64,000 nucleotides of DNA from Diplonema japonicum (Eukaryota > Euglenozoa > Diplonemea > Diplonemida > Diplonemidae). The first letter of the stretch is position 1. Every line of letters begins with the position of its first letter. The notes beneath the pieces were generated by a model. The model did no database searches and was not told the DNA's origin. It worked only from the letters and a program-made list of their open reading frames with translations. The position numbers and the translations under genes were made by a program. Positions 18,601-32,300 of this stretch are shown here, one piece after another. The stretch lies in assembly GCA_964019335.1 (NCBI GenBank), contig OZ025649.1:62001-126000 (forward strand), written 5' to 3'.

Positions 18601-21600
18601 CAGAGGATCATGCAAGAGCTTCTCATGCAGCGTGAGACGGCAGCCCTGATGATAGAGAGCGAGGCAGCGACAAGTAGACATTGGAGCCCTGTTTTGAGTT
18701 CAGCTGGGAGGGATGACTCGACGAATGTGGAGGAGACTTTGAGAATACTCGAAGAGCAAAGGCAGCTTTCTGAAGAAGGCTCTGAAGGGCATACTCTGCT
18801 GGGGAGTGCCATCGACGCTGTATGCGCACTTGCTATTCCACAACAAGGCGTTCTGCCCAAGGAAGAAGTGTACGTTGAAACCACAGAATGCTCTAGGTTA
18901 CAGGACTTTCTAGAAGAGGAATTCAGGAGCAAGCCTGGGACTATACTTGATGAACTAACACACAACCTGCGAGGGGAGTACCCATCGAACTCCGAGGCCC
19001 ACCAGAAAGATACCCTGATAAGGCTTGCATATGGTTCGCATGTAATTAAAATGCGCGAATCTGTTCAAGAACACTTCAAGACTCGAGAGCTCTCGTACAT
19101 GGAAATCCTCTGTCTGTGGATGTACACAGCTCACGGCATCGACGTTGACGCTCTGATGGGGTTTTCGGTCCCAAAGGTCACTGAAAAAGACGAGTGGGCT
19201 GCTTATATAGAAGAACACAAAACTTGCAATGCAGAGAGAAAGAGAAATGGATGCATCTTTTCCGAAGTCAACTGGGCCATGCGTGAAATGGGTAAGCGTG
19301 AGGGGGGGTTCTTGGAAGCCAGACACAGCGTCAGGAAATGGTGTAAACTTATTATGGTACTTATGAACCTGACACTCAACAAAGGTGAGATCTCGGACAG
19401 CAGCCCAGGGCTTTTGTACAGAGGCTTTGCGGGACAGTCTGCAGAAGCCTACAAAGCTATGATAGCAGTAGACAGAAAGCTGGTGTGGCCTTCGTTCAAC
19501 AGCTGCACTGTTGACAGGGACATCTCTGTGTCGCACTTCGACGGCACGGCAACCAGCGCGAAGGCCGGCGGTGCTGTACTGTTCACCATCACCAACGGCT
19601 TTTGCAAGGGGTTTCCTTTGTGGCGCGTCAGCCAGTATCCAGAGGAAAAAGAGCTCCTCCTGTCACCTTTTGTCGTTTTTGACGTTGTTAACTCTGCTGA
19701 AAGTGAGGAACTCCAACAGAGGTTGCATCATGGCCTTGCGGGCCAAGGCGTGGAAATGCCTGCAGATACACAGGCTTCTATAGTTACGATCAACGTCGAA
19801 GAGACGAAGTGCAGAAAGCTGAACGACGTGTTGCTGCAGAGCGAAGAAGAATGCCGCGAGGCGCAAAGCAAGATTTTGGAGGTCTTACAGGATCGACACT
19901 CATTCCGGCTGAGTAAGTACTCGAGCAAACATGCACTTCGAGGGACGAGTGGCATTGTGCACAACTCTCCGAGGTCTGACAACTCACAGTCGTTTGTGGT
20001 ACAACCCGGGGTTCGAGTCACTGAACAGGAACCATGCAAGACGACTGGTGCGTCTTCGTCCGCACTGCTAAGAGACGCAGATGAACCTGCTGCTGATGTT
20101 GTCCCTGCCGTCACTTTGTTCGAGACGGCGCAGACCCTTGCAATGTCATGCTCGAGTAAGCAAAATACTCTCAAAAGAGCGAACCTCTTCACAGTCACAG
20201 ACACACTTGCGACACATGCAGAAATGCCAAGCCTGTTTCCTGTTGCCACGAGCTTTACCACGCAGTCAACTACACCAAAGACTACACTGACCATAGCGGA
20301 GTGGTGTCTATCAACACCTCACAGTCCGTGTAACACAAGCCTCTTCCCTTTGTCGAATACTTTAGCTAGCCCTCTTTCACCCCGAAGCGAAACCAAACCC
20401 GACCTCTTCTCAACAGAGCAAGCACTCTCGATATGCGCTGCAGCCAGCGCAAAGCTCTTCCCTATCACTGAGACCCTCTCGAGTCCTAAGCTTGCAGACG
20501 CTCCTTCTTTCAATACTGAACAGGAAGCCTCTCAGGTTGTACTGACCTCGACGGAGCTCTCCTTTGCAGTGTTGTCCAACATGGAGGAACAAAATGTAAA
20601 GTCAGAGCATTTGCCTCAAGAACAAACGACGCAACAGGGGGATATGTTGATGTCAAAAAGCGAAACCATAGTTGTTAGTACCGATATTGAAAAACTCGAA
20701 CAGAGCGCTGTGCTCGCTTCGGAAACTGAGGCATTGCCGTCTCCCACATGCAATAGAACCCCCGAAAACGCTCTCGTGGAATACGAGGCCGCCAGTTCTA
20801 CCAAAAGTCAAAACAACCAAAGCGCATTCAGCGCGCATCAAAGTCTTGCAGAGAGTCCCTTGACCTCCGCAGAGCAGTCCCTCTCGGTACCATGCAAACA
20901 AGTTGTGGTCATGCGTTCGCAGCAGCAACTGTTATCTACTTCCAACACGCCGTGTGATGTAAAACTCTTCTCAGCCACCGAGACCCTCTCAAGTCCTAGA
21001 AGCGCTGATGTTCCAGCGATCGCTCCTTCCTTTGACACTGAACAGCAGTCAGTAGGACTGACCTCAACGGAGCAGTCCCTCTCAGTACCATGCAAGCAAG
21101 TTGTAGTGAGTTCGCAGCAGTCTACTTCCACCACGTCGTGTGATGTAAAACTCTTCTCAGCCACCGAGACCCTCTCGAGTCCTAGAAGCGCTGATGTTCT
21201 AGCAGCCGCTCCTTCTTTCAATGACACCGAACAGCAGGCACCTGCACAAGTACTGATCTCAACGGAACAGTCCCTCTCAGTGCCATCTGGTCTGCGTCTG
21301 CAGCAGCAACTGTTATCTCCTTCCAACACGTCGTGTGATGTGAAACTCTTCTCAGCCACCGAGACCCTCTCGAGTCCTAGAGGCGCTGATGTTCCAGCGG
21401 TCGCTCCTTCCTTTGACACTGAACAGGAGTCTGCACAAGTAGTACTGACCTCAAGGGAACAGTCCCTTTCAGTACCATGCAAACAAGTTGTCATGCGTTC
21501 GCAGCAGCAACTGTTATCTACTTCCAGCACGTCGTGTGATGTGAAACTCTTCTCAGCCACCGAGACTCTCTCGAGTCCTAGAAGCGCTGATGTTCCAGCA

Positions 21601-24600
21601 GCCGCTCCTTCCTTCAATGGCACTGAACAGCAGGCACCTGCACAAGTAGTACTGACCTCAACAGAGCAGTCCCTCTCGGTGTCGTGTAACAAAGCAAGTG
21701 ACGGGGCACTCTTGCCTCTCGCTTCGAGCTCTGCAGAAGAGCCTACACACAGAGACGCACAGAGAGAAGTGAGGCTTGAATCCGTAAGTGAAATGCTGGT
21801 CCAAGGTACTGATGTCAAAAAGTCTGAGAAAGTGGAACTCATGTCAACAAGTGAAGGTTTAATGACCCGTTCCACTTTTGCACAACATAGTGAGACAGAA
21901 CCAGAACTTGTGTTTACATGCGAGACTTTGGTGTCGTCAGTAGGATTCGAACAGACGCATCACGAAAGGCAAAAAGTAGAACTGCTTACTTCCCAGAAGC
22001 TCTCTGAATTGCGGGTCTGCGTCCCCCTGTTTGAGGTACAAGGCAATGAAGAAAAGCAGGAAGCGCAAGAAGGCTCTGCAGATAAAATGGAGCTCCTTCC
22101 TGTGCAGCATACTGTTTCCAACCCGGCGGGTCTGGATCTCCCTGTTTCGGATGCGCCATGCAGTCCGGTGGCACAGCCAGAACTTTTAATCTCGCAAGAG
22201 TCTCTGACAACTCTTGCTGAAGGGGGCACAACGCTCTTCCCGATGCACGCGGAGATGTCCAGCCCGAGTATGAGGCAACAACCGCTGTCTACTTCCACCA
22301 CGTCGTGTGATGTAAAACTCTTCTCAGCCACCGAGACCCTCTCGAGTCCTAGAAGCGCTGATGTTCTAGCAGCCGCTCCTTCTTTCAATGACACCGAACA
22401 GCAGGCACCTGCACAAGTACTGATCTCAACGGAACAGTCCCTCTCAGTGCCATCTGGTCTGCGTCTGCAGCAGCAACTGTTATCTCCTTCCAACACGTCG
22501 TGTGATGTGAAACTCTTCTCAGCCACCGAGACCCTCTCGAGTCCTAGAGGCGCTGATGTTCCAGCAGCCGCTCCTTCCTTCAATAGCACTGAACAGGAGT
22601 CTGCACAAGTAGTATTGACCTCAACAGGGCAGTCCTTCTCGGTGCCATGCAGAAGAAGTGAAACACACACACCAAGCAAGACTTTGGTATCTGAAAATGC
22701 TGAACCCGCAAGTTCTAGTGCGCAAGAGCAGCTGAAAATAGAATCAGAAAGCCCACCACAAGTAGAACTTATGATAATAAGTGAGACCACGACGATTGCA
22801 GTTGCTGGCTTTGAAAGGTCTGCAAGAGAGTGTGTGTCTACAGAAGCATGCCCCCCCTCGTGCGGGGATGCCGATGGTGAACAACCGCACATTGTCGTCG
22901 AGAGGAAACACGCCGTGGAACTTGAAACAAGCAGTACAACCTTAGTGACACTTGGTGATAGGAACACCGTGTATCAGAAATCTGTTCCAAGCACTCCAAC
23001 ACAAGTGGTGCTGACCTCAACAGAGCAGTCCCTCTCAATGTTATGCAACAAAGCCGATTCTGAGAGACTCATACAGTCTGAGCAGGATTTCCCGAAGCAC
23101 AGCACACAAGATAAACGAGACCATGTCAAGCAGAAGATTGAGCTAATGTCGGTCGAGACTCTGCTAACCAGTGATAGCAGTCCGGATGTTGTAGTTGAAG
23201 TCCAACAAGACGTGGAACGCGCGTTGGTTATCAAGGAAGAGACAACTGACCCAGATAAAAAGTCAGATAATATTCCTCTCGCGCAACAGAATGAAGGGCT
23301 TGTACCTGCTTCATCACAGCTCTTTGTAGTCGAGCACTCGAGCACTAAGATCGCTTCGACTCCGGTGCAGCACACTTGGGCGCCCACTGCAAGCTCGCAA
23401 GCCAAGTCTCCACCACATACCAGAATACCTGTGAAGTGTGCAAGACCCGAGCCTAAAGCTACTGCATCAGCACCCGATACTAAAGGAACATCTTACGCAA
23501 CGACAGAATCGCCGACCTCTGACGATGCCTTCGAGTCAACACTAGAGATAGAGCAGAATAAGCACCCGCTTAACCCTTTGAAAACTGTCCCCCAACAAGT
23601 CATGTACTCCGCTAGTGTCGACACATCGTCGGAGAGGTACGCAGCAAGCTCTGTGCATGTAAACAACAATGAGAGGGAGGAGGAAGGCATGCTCTCAAGA
23701 ACTCAGAACAGCCAGAAAGAGAAAGTGTCTAGCACTTGCGACGTGTACAGTGACCCTAACATAGAGAGCACAAGAAGGGACCTCACGGGTACCTCGGAAG
23801 CAAATCTGGAGACCGACTCTGAAGAAAACTCAGCCGTAGGTGCTTCGCCGTTTTCTGATGTGGAGTATAAACCTTTGCTTGCTGAGTTCATTGCTGGGAC
23901 CATCAAACCCCACTACTACAGGAACAGGACGGAAGCCTGGCTTCAAAGGCTAGTTACAAGTCAGAGTCCTTCTTTTGGTTCCTCTCTGTCCCCCTTCAGA
24001 GAAGGAGTAGATGTAGGTCACGAGTTTCTTCCTGAGCAAGCCACACCTAGACCACCAAAATCCCCTGTTGGGAACGAGACTCATATCCTTGGTAGCACGG
24101 GGAGAGACATCGAGCTTGACATCCACGACGTGGACAGCCCGCTGTCGCACTTTTTAGGTGGAGATCTTGCTGGTTTTGTCATACGCACGCCATCACCGAT
24201 ACTCATGACTAAGGAGTGCAACTATCAGGCATCGCGCACACCGAGCTGTGCGTCACTCGAGGCTGCTGTCTCGGTGAACGAGGATCCCGTGTTCAACTCG
24301 AGGTCGCATGGCAGTGCTGAAGAGCAGGTTAGTGGCACACAACAGACTCCCCGTCCAACCACACCGCAGCACGACATACAAAGTCACCCCAAACCTCTCT
24401 CACCGCAGCCATCATTCAGTGCAGTTGAGAAGCCTTCAATGCATGTCACAAGCAAAGACTCCGGATCGGAGCATCCCCAAGAAACGGAGGCCAGCAAGCC
24501 TGGTCTGTCGTCAGAGGAGATGTCCGTCGACAGTGCCAGTAGTAGGCATGAAGCGGTCTTTGAGCACAATGTAGACAGGGCTGTAGAGAGGGCTGAACGA

Positions 24601-26187
24601 CACAAAACAGACACGTCACCGTTGCCGGAAAGCAGGATATTTGTGAATCAGGAAGAGACAACCAATGTGCGACAAAAGACTCCTGCTGTGGAGGCACATC
24701 AGATGTCGTCCGTAGCCACAATATCAACCCCTGATCCAGTGGTGGCTTCCCTAGCGGACTTGGAAACAATGGTGGTTTCGACTGTCACCACCGGAAGCTT
24801 GATTGTAGTGCCCTTGCTCGAGAGCAATACTGAAGTTGTGACCATCGCAACAGCAAAAGAGATAAGTGATGTGACAACGAAGGCACGTCTCACGCAAGCT
24901 GCAAGGCAGGTGCCTCCCGAGAGAGGTGCATGCTTAGACGTTGCAGCAGACAACAACGCCCCTGAACCTGTTTGGGATGATGATGTTATGGAGCTACCTG
25001 CCATTGCTGTGATACGGACACCACGTGCTGACAACAGAGTGCTCCCACAGAGTGCTAGTGTTGCAGTTCGAGGCTCGGAAGATACCAGACCATTGCTACC
25101 CACCCTTACGGCTGAGGGTCCGCGCATGCATGCACCAACGCCTGATTTCGAGAGTAGCATTTGGGAGTCCAAGAACACTACCCCACAAGGAACCGACCCT
25201 GAGAGTTCTGCCTTGTCGCCCTCGGGGAATCAAATATCTTACCCTGCTGTAGAAAGGTGGCTTAGCACCAAAGAAGGGCGTAAGGTGTCGCCCCGTGACT
25301 TAATTGCCACTGCTGATCCTAGCAATGACAGCACGTTTGACATGCCCCACGATGGAAGGGAAGCAACAGACCGTATCAGGCAGTTGACTGCAGAGCTGAC
25401 TGACGCGAGGGCCATGTTGTGCGAGGCCTGGAATGAGATCAACAAAGTTGTGCATCTGTCATCTGTCACGAAAAAAGAGAACATAACTTTGAAGAGCACT
25501 TCATCTGAGGTTACGCGTGAATTCTTGCTACAGCTAGAGGAAGCTGAGGAAAAAAACAACAGTGAAATACGGAAAAAGGAGCAGCAGATCGAAGTGTTGC
25601 ATGAAAAGCTGTACCGGGTGACAGAAGAGCTTCGGGAGAGTGTTGTGGTGTTGTCGATGTCGCAGCAGCTTTCACGTGAGGCTAAACAAAGCATTCTCGA
25701 GCACGAAGAAACAAGGTCAGAGCTTGCAGCCTCGCAGCGTGAAATAGGGATGCTGCGGGAGAAGCTCGAAGCAAAAGACTCGATGGTATGAGTGCATGTG
25801 AGGGGCAACACACCCACAGATCGCACAGCTGCAATGCATGTACAGGACAGCTGACAATGTGAGCAACATGAGCGACAGCATGAAAGTATGACAATGTACA
25901 CTTAACTATCAACAACACAGAGCGGACAACTAGAGATATTACGGATGGAGAATACTAGGATACAGACAGAGCTCAGCCTTCGGTGCTGTGACTGCTCGTC
26001 AATGCGGCAGCAGCTCGCTGCAGTAGAAGTGATGAATGAATCGCTCCAAGCAGAAAACGACAGGCTCTCGGAGCTTATTATACACGCAACCAACTCATTG
26101 GAAGAATTCAGGGAGGCGATCAAGACACCCGTTCCGGAGGATCTGCCCCCGCCCCCCCCGACCTGGGACGTTCTCATTCTCGAATGA
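15688..26187 (+). CDS. giant protein with CCHC zinc knuckle, ADP-ribosyltransferase-like domain, repeats and coiled coil
   Basis: Three exons (15688-25785, 25820-25885, 25921-26187), 3476 residues. A single CCHC zinc knuckle (CANCGVQGHHTLRC) lies at about 253-267. Disordered and coiled segments follow, including a Gln-rich run near 870. Residues about 1110-1345 resemble an R-S-E class ADP-ribosyltransferase: Arg1245 in LLYRGF, Ser in WPSFNSCT (about 1269) and YPEEKELLLSPF, where Glu1320-Lys-Glu1322 fits the E-x-E motif. Such domains move ADP-ribose from NAD to a protein side chain. From about 1590 to 2330 a unit of about 60 residues (core VKLFSATETLSSPRSADV) recurs, then low-complexity sequence and a C-terminal coiled coil that continues across both introns and ends in a Pro-rich tail. 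The activity is inferred from motifs only. The host protein is unrecognised; a scaffold carrying an enzyme is the best guess. Confidence 0.75.
20930..22680 (+). repeat. intragenic tandem repeats with an exact 278-nt duplication
   Basis: Units of about 150-200 nt encode CDVKLFSATETLSSPR followed by STEQSLSVPC-type sequence; six clear units lie at about 20940-22660. Positions 21121-21398 and 22288-22565 are identical over 278 nt (offset 1167), which points to recent duplication or gene conversion. The repeats are in frame and coding. Confidence 0.9.
25786..25819 (+). other. intron 1 of the zinc-knuckle/ART gene (34 nt)
   Basis: GTATGA to ACCCACAG, phase 0. Reading through gives TGA at once. 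The spliced frame stays open for 22 codons to the next intron. Confidence 0.85.
25886..25920 (+). other. intron 2 of the zinc-knuckle/ART gene (35 nt)
   Basis: GTATGA to ACAACACAG, phase 0, with a TTAACTA branch-like motif. It joins a 66-nt microexon (25820-25885) to the last exon, which keeps the coiled-coil character. Confidence 0.85.
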
Positions 26188-26262
26188 AGGCCCCTTCCCC
26201 TTGTTTTATTCTACAGTTAGATACTAGTACTTGTTATTGTCCTAAGTTTAAACCCCACGCTA

Positions 26263-26340
26263 CCCCCCCCCCCCCCCCCCAACTTGCTTTGTATCAGATA
26301 TTTACTTCTTTTTATGTGGTAAGTTGTCACCCCACTTCAG
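26263..26340 (+). promoter_or_regulatory. C18 tract and predicted trans-splice acceptor of the second giant receptor
   Basis: A run of 18 C (26263-26280) and a T-rich stretch lead to ACCCCACTTCAG at 26340, 5 nt before the chosen ATG at 26346. An out-of-frame ATG at 26342 overlaps, so leaky initiation or a slightly different acceptor is needed. Confidence 0.5.
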
Positions 26341-26345
26341 GATGT

Positions 26346-29300
26346 ATGTTTCGCGCTCTCGTCGCAGCGACATTGCTGCTGCACAGTGTTGCCGACCAGC
26401 AAGCGGGAAGCTACGAATGGGGGCTTGTGGGCAGTGGCTATGGGGTGAGTGCGAAGACAGCGGCCTATGTCTTTAAAATAACGCCACTGGATGGTGTGGC
26501 GTCGATATTAACAGATTTACAAAGTAACAGTGGAATGCAGAATGTTTTGTTTATGTTTAGTACTGACACAGGGTGTACTGTAGCCGGTGCTGCTGTGACC
26601 TGGCAGACACCGTTTGGGAACTTGCCGTCTGCAACTTGCACCACATCACGAGCAACAAATTGCGTACACAACTCCACCTTTGGAAAGGCTTCTGTGGCAG
26701 TGCCCACAGTGACCACTCAGACTGTCTTCTACCTGTGCGCTGCCGTCCACAACCGCATCCTCGCTGCACCGGATCCCTTCCTCAACACTGGCATTACCTT
26801 CACCATCCTCCCTGACATCTCTCTTCCTGCTGACCTCTACTTTTATGGAGGTGCTTATCACGGTTGCCAATGCTACCCCTCATGGACCGACTCGGGGATG
26901 ACTTACTCTGGTTGCGGTGGCTCCGGAGCTACTCCCTGGTGCTACGTCATGAACAACTGCGGCCTCTCAACCAACTTCATCTGGAATACTTGTGGTGCGT
27001 ATATCGGTTACAAGACAGCCTTCACTGCCGGGTACAATCTCACAGGGTTTTCGGTGTACCCTTTCGATAAATGTGATGGCAGTGCTTCGGACGTGATCAG
27101 GGCGGCCAGTGCCCTGCCTTTTGAAAACAGCCAGCTGAGTATCCCTGTGGGAACCCCAGTAGAGTGGGTAGGGAAAAAGCTGTGCTTTGGCGTTAGCTCT
27201 AACGAAGTGAACAGCTTTAACATTGATCTAGGGATCACTGTACAGGGCTCAACGAGGGCCTATGTAGGGGACACTGACATCGCGCAGCTCAAGGTGTTGT
27301 ACTGGGCAGACAGTGACGCAGTGTTGAGAGTCACATTTAATGAGGCAAATGCCGTGATGACAGGGGTGCTGAGGATATCATGTGATGTCGCGCGTAGCGG
27401 GGAAGTATCTGCCCAGAACACAGGACAAGGAATCGTGCTTGCTGTACCCGACACCGCTGAAGAGTACATTCTGTGCCTGAAACCCAGCAGCACCGTTTAC
27501 ACAACAGACTGGAGCGTCGCAGAGTACATGTCAACATCGACAAGGGTCGTGCGCAGCGATAGCATCTTCCAGGTGAACGGAATAGTTAACGGGACCATCA
27601 CCTCTGCAACCTCTGATGCGTTAGTACTAACCTCTTTGTACGCAAAGTATTATAGAGTGATCACATATGGTGGATCTTGCACGAGTATAATTAAAACACT
27701 TTCGAATAATACTGGTGAACTTGTTCCCTTAGGGAGGTACGGATTGTGTCTTGTGGGTGTTGCAGGTTATGTGCACCAGGTAGACATCACAATTGCGGTA
27801 CTGGGGATCAGTAGTATTGCGGGAATTAGTGGAGGCGAGATACCTGTGCTGAAGACCTACCCTGTGACTCTGACTGTCACACCTGACTCTAGCAACACTG
27901 AGGCCCTTACCCTTGGTGTTTTCCCCTCCGGTTCTTGTCCTGAAGGGGTGTACGGCAAATGGCTCGATGTGTCAACAGCGCTTCTCTTAATCAGTGTGCT
28001 GGATGCGACGGTAACACTTGACTTCTACGAAGGCGTCACAACTGGTAGCGAAATTTGCATTACAAACGACACAGCGCCCTACAGCCAAGGCTGGATGTCT
28101 TCTGTGTGGTCGATACAACCGTACACCATGGACATCATGGGCGTGACATTGCCCCTCGCAAGCGATACACCTCTACCAGCTGTGGCGGGATACGATAGGT
28201 CTTTTAACTTCTCTGGTGTACCGAGTACTGCAGATTTCAAACTGTCTATCGCAAGAGGCACAGGCAGATGCTCGGGAGGGGTTTGGCCAGCTGCCATCGG
28301 CAATGTGATGACTGTTCCAGCTGCAACTGTACAAAGTCACCTGCACTTGAACGGCAAAGGCCGGATCTGCATCTCGTTCACTAAAGAAATCTCGTGGCAG
28401 GAGACAACAATGAGTTTCCATGTTTTGAGCCCCTCGCTGACACAAGGCCAACAGGGCGGTGTCATTGTCATCGCTAATGAGAACTCGTCTATCACCATCA
28501 CGGGGACAGGCGCTGAACTATTGGCCAGGCAAGTGACAGCATATATTGTGGTTACTGATAAGAGTACCTCTGTCAGCACGGCACCTGTGGCGCTGACAAC
28601 AACATCTGTTACCACTGAAGCTGAGGCAGTGATGAACATCTCGGCACTTGGGTTGCCCGACGGCAGCACACTTACGATATCCCTACGTCTGGCCTCATCT
28701 GGGGCAGATTGGGTATGGTACGACCTTGCCGATGTACAGTTCAGCTTGCGGTCACTACTACTGGAAAGGGTCAGGAACAACGTTGCTAATGGCAACAGTA
28801 AGTGGATAGAAGCAGGCACGACACAAGCCCCCGTAACACTTGGTTTCGTGTCTGCCTTTATCCCTTATGTGTTCGAAGTGGCTGGGCTGAGCCTGGTTGC
28901 TGACGGAGATACCACAGTGCTCGCCTTGAGTGAGGCGAACGATTGCTCGAAGCTTACAGCTTCAACTGCAACCATCATTATAGATGCAAACCATCTCATG
29001 ACCATCCCGAGCCAGATATTCACCAACTCCACAAAGTCGCGTCTCTGCATTGGCAGCCAGGCTAGCCCGACGAGCCGTCTTTACGATACCGGCTTTATGA
29101 TCAACACAGTCCCTGCCCCATCGTATTTCACATATAACAACGAACCCATCATTGATGTCTTTACCAGCAATGTTAGCGGTCCTGTTGCAAATCGCTATAA
29201 CTCCTTGAACGACCCCATTGTGCTGGCTCTGTCAGGCAGTATCCTGACGCTTACCGCCTCTCTTACTATTGGCACCGCAGACACCGTTTACTCACAACAC

Positions 29301-32300
29301 GACCCTGCTACCTATAGCATATGGGCCAGACTTTCGGCCTCTCGCTGCGACAGTTCAATCCCTATGGAAGGAAACAGCAGTGTCTTCTCGATGTACGACA
29401 CAACATACCAGGGCAACAGTAGCCAAGGTGTAGTGGTGGGTTCTGCTGTGCTCACTGTTGCTGCTTCTGTCACGAGAAACATTCAAGGCATGTGGTGGCT
29501 CTGCCTTGCTGTAGGGGATGGCAATAGTGAACCACTGATCTCGCAGTACTACATACCAACACAGGTTAAGGTCCTCAGCAGTGGTCTTCTTCTGGGAGAT
29601 ACCGATTCTCCAGCTTTTTCATATAGTGGGAAATCAGACTCGCCAAGCGCCTTAGCGGTGTACCAGTACGGCACTGCTTCTTCTACAGCTCTCCTTCGTG
29701 ATGGTAGTGTGCAAATAAGCAGTCGTTTTAGTAAAATATGGGATCACTTGAGTCTATATTTGGTGGAAAGTACGCAGCAATGCTCAGTCCTCACAAACGA
29801 GACAAATTTTCTGTACTATGATCACAATGACCTACTGGTGGACTTTTCCTATGCACGTTCCAACTTTAATGTCATCGGTGCATATTACAAAATATGTGCC
29901 GCTGTGACGAGGCAACTGCCCTCTGTTTCCTCTAGTGACTCCCATTTGATGTCATCAACCGCTGCAATTGACACGCCTGTTATGTTTGCTCCGTATGAAG
30001 ACACAGGGCTGTTGCTTGCTGTTGTGGGTTTGGACAAGTTCGGCTCAGTTGCATTTAGCAGCAGCAGCAGTGAAGTTCCTGTTGCCCAGTGGGAACGTCT
30101 TGGGGTTTTTAGCGAGACGTCCCTCGACATTGATGTGCAGTTCAACCCTTTCGCGGTTGTGACTGCTTCGCTCTTATCACCGACATTTGCCGGTAGTTTA
30201 ATTGGGTTCAAGTTCGTTACAGGTACAGATTGCAGTGTGAGCTCAACAACGTACGGCGTGGTCGCAACAGGCTCTGGGTACAATGTCCACTACTCAAGCC
30301 TTGGTGTGAACATGGACAGTGAACTGCATGTCTGCATGGCAGTCAGGATGACAAAGAACAACGTAGGGCCACTGGTGTGGAATCTTGTCCCTGTTGTTTT
30401 GTATATCATTCCCTTCCAGCACATCAACTCTGTGAGTACCTCAACAATATCTTTCTTCGATGGTGTACCAGGGGCCTTCACAGTTTGCCTCCTCACGGAG
30501 GTCTGCACCTCGCTGACCGCTGGAACATTGTATCTTAAGACCGAAGTCTCTGGCGCTTGCAACTCAGGAACTTCGACGGAGGGCGCCTTGATTTACGATA
30601 GTACCAAGGGGTGGTACTTCGCCCTCTCTGTCGCCTCGACAAGAAGCAGTGGACTGCGCGACATGTGCTTGAGAAAGAAAGGAGAAGCATGGTACGCTGT
30701 CTTAACTATACAAGTGCAGGTACTGGAGCTGCTAATAGCCGGGTTCCCCATGGGGCAGAGCAACGAACTAGTTGTCTCTCGTAAATCCTCTGCTGTCACT
30801 AGCGATACCTTTGATATCAGCGTTCGCACAACTGGGCAGAGTTTTTTTGGAATTCCTTTATGGGTTTACTTCAGTAAGCTCGGACAGTGCAGCGTAGCTA
30901 CAAACCAAGAGGCTGTGCAAAGTGTCAGCAGCACTCCCATCGCTGTGAACACGTGCTCTGGCAACATCCCCCTTACCTACGCTGACCACGCGCTTTCTAA
31001 AACATCTGACATCGACCTTTGCATTGCTGTGGGGTCAAACGAGAACACTGCACCTTCCAAGCTGTTCTTCGCAAGTACTGGCATCGTGTACAGAGTGATG
31101 AACCCTGCTCGGTACGCGTTGGAGGTAGAACCAGGTGATGTCAGCTACAGAACGAAGGAGTTGCAAATATCACCTGTACTGAAATTACTGGACGAGTTCG
31201 GTACACCCGTCTCATCTCTGTCAAGCATGCTGACCATCAGCAGGAGTGTAGAGCGGTGTGTCATGAAGGGTGTGGAGCTATGCGTACAGCAGTGCGAGCT
31301 GGATGGCCTGCATGGCACTGTCGATGAGAACATGGTGTTGGATGAGAATACAACATGCACGCAGCACTGTGAGGGCCTTAGCATGGATGACTGTGTGGAA
31401 AGTGACTGGGTTGACGATTCTACACACAATCCGCTAAAACAGGGCTCCCCAGTGCTGCCTTCGCAATTCTTGAGCGATGGTGGCCGTATTACTGTTGCAG
31501 ACATCACAGTTACTGCCAGTCACCGTGTGTGGTACAGAATAACTTTTTTCTCAGGTGCTAGCACTGGTCTCGAGCCTGTTGTATCCCGCCCGTTCCGGTT
31601 GGGACCTTGCTACGAATGGTGGAATGGGAACTGGAGCGACAGTCGAGCCCGGTTCAATAGCACACGGGTCGGGGCCTCGTTCTACTGGACAACGGCCACC
31701 TATGCTGTACCCAACTCAACAGAGTGCAGAGCGTGTCCTGAAGGGGCTGCCTGCGATGGCTCCACTGAGATACGCACAGAAACTAACTACTGGCGCCCCA
31801 ACGTCAATAGTCATACCTTTTATAGTTGTTTGTCTCCAATAGGGAGTGAATCCTGTACTGGAAATACGGTATGTTGCTTGCTTTGCAAACCTACAAGCAG
31901 ACTACTGGAACATGTGTCTCAGGCTACCAGAGACACAGGTACGACAATAACCTGACGTCCTTGCCATCTTCATCGGACCCTTTACTCCAGGATGACAACC
32001 CGTTGTGCACCTTGTGCGATGATGGGTACGGGAAGCAAGGAAATTCACAAAAAAAGTGCCAGTCGTGTCCTGCGGACTGGATGTATGTTTGCAACATGAA
32101 ACAACACCACCAGGTCATGGGTCGCCGTGATTCTCGGATTTATCGTCATCTTTGTTGTACTGCTTGCGATGGTGCTGTCCACTTTGAAGAGCAGTAGGGA
32201 AAGCAAGAAAGACGAATTCACGATTATGGTCAAGGTATGCAACAAACCACAACACTAACACACTTGCAGATGCTCATCACGCACTTGTCAATTGCATCAT

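Noticed and set aside
20008-20035. GGGTTCGAGTC, resembling a tRNA T-arm
   Set aside because: No acceptor stem or D-arm in the right places; it lies inside a coding exon.
20930-22680. Regular repeats resembling a CRISPR array
   Set aside because: The repeats are long, variable, in frame and coding; there are no unique spacers of constant size.
20838-22967. Long minus-strand open frames (345 and 335 codons) rich in CCSV, GTSAPLGLERVSVAEKSF
   Set aside because: They lie exactly opposite the coding repeats of the zinc-knuckle/ART gene and repeat with the same period; the + frame is continuous over 10 kb.
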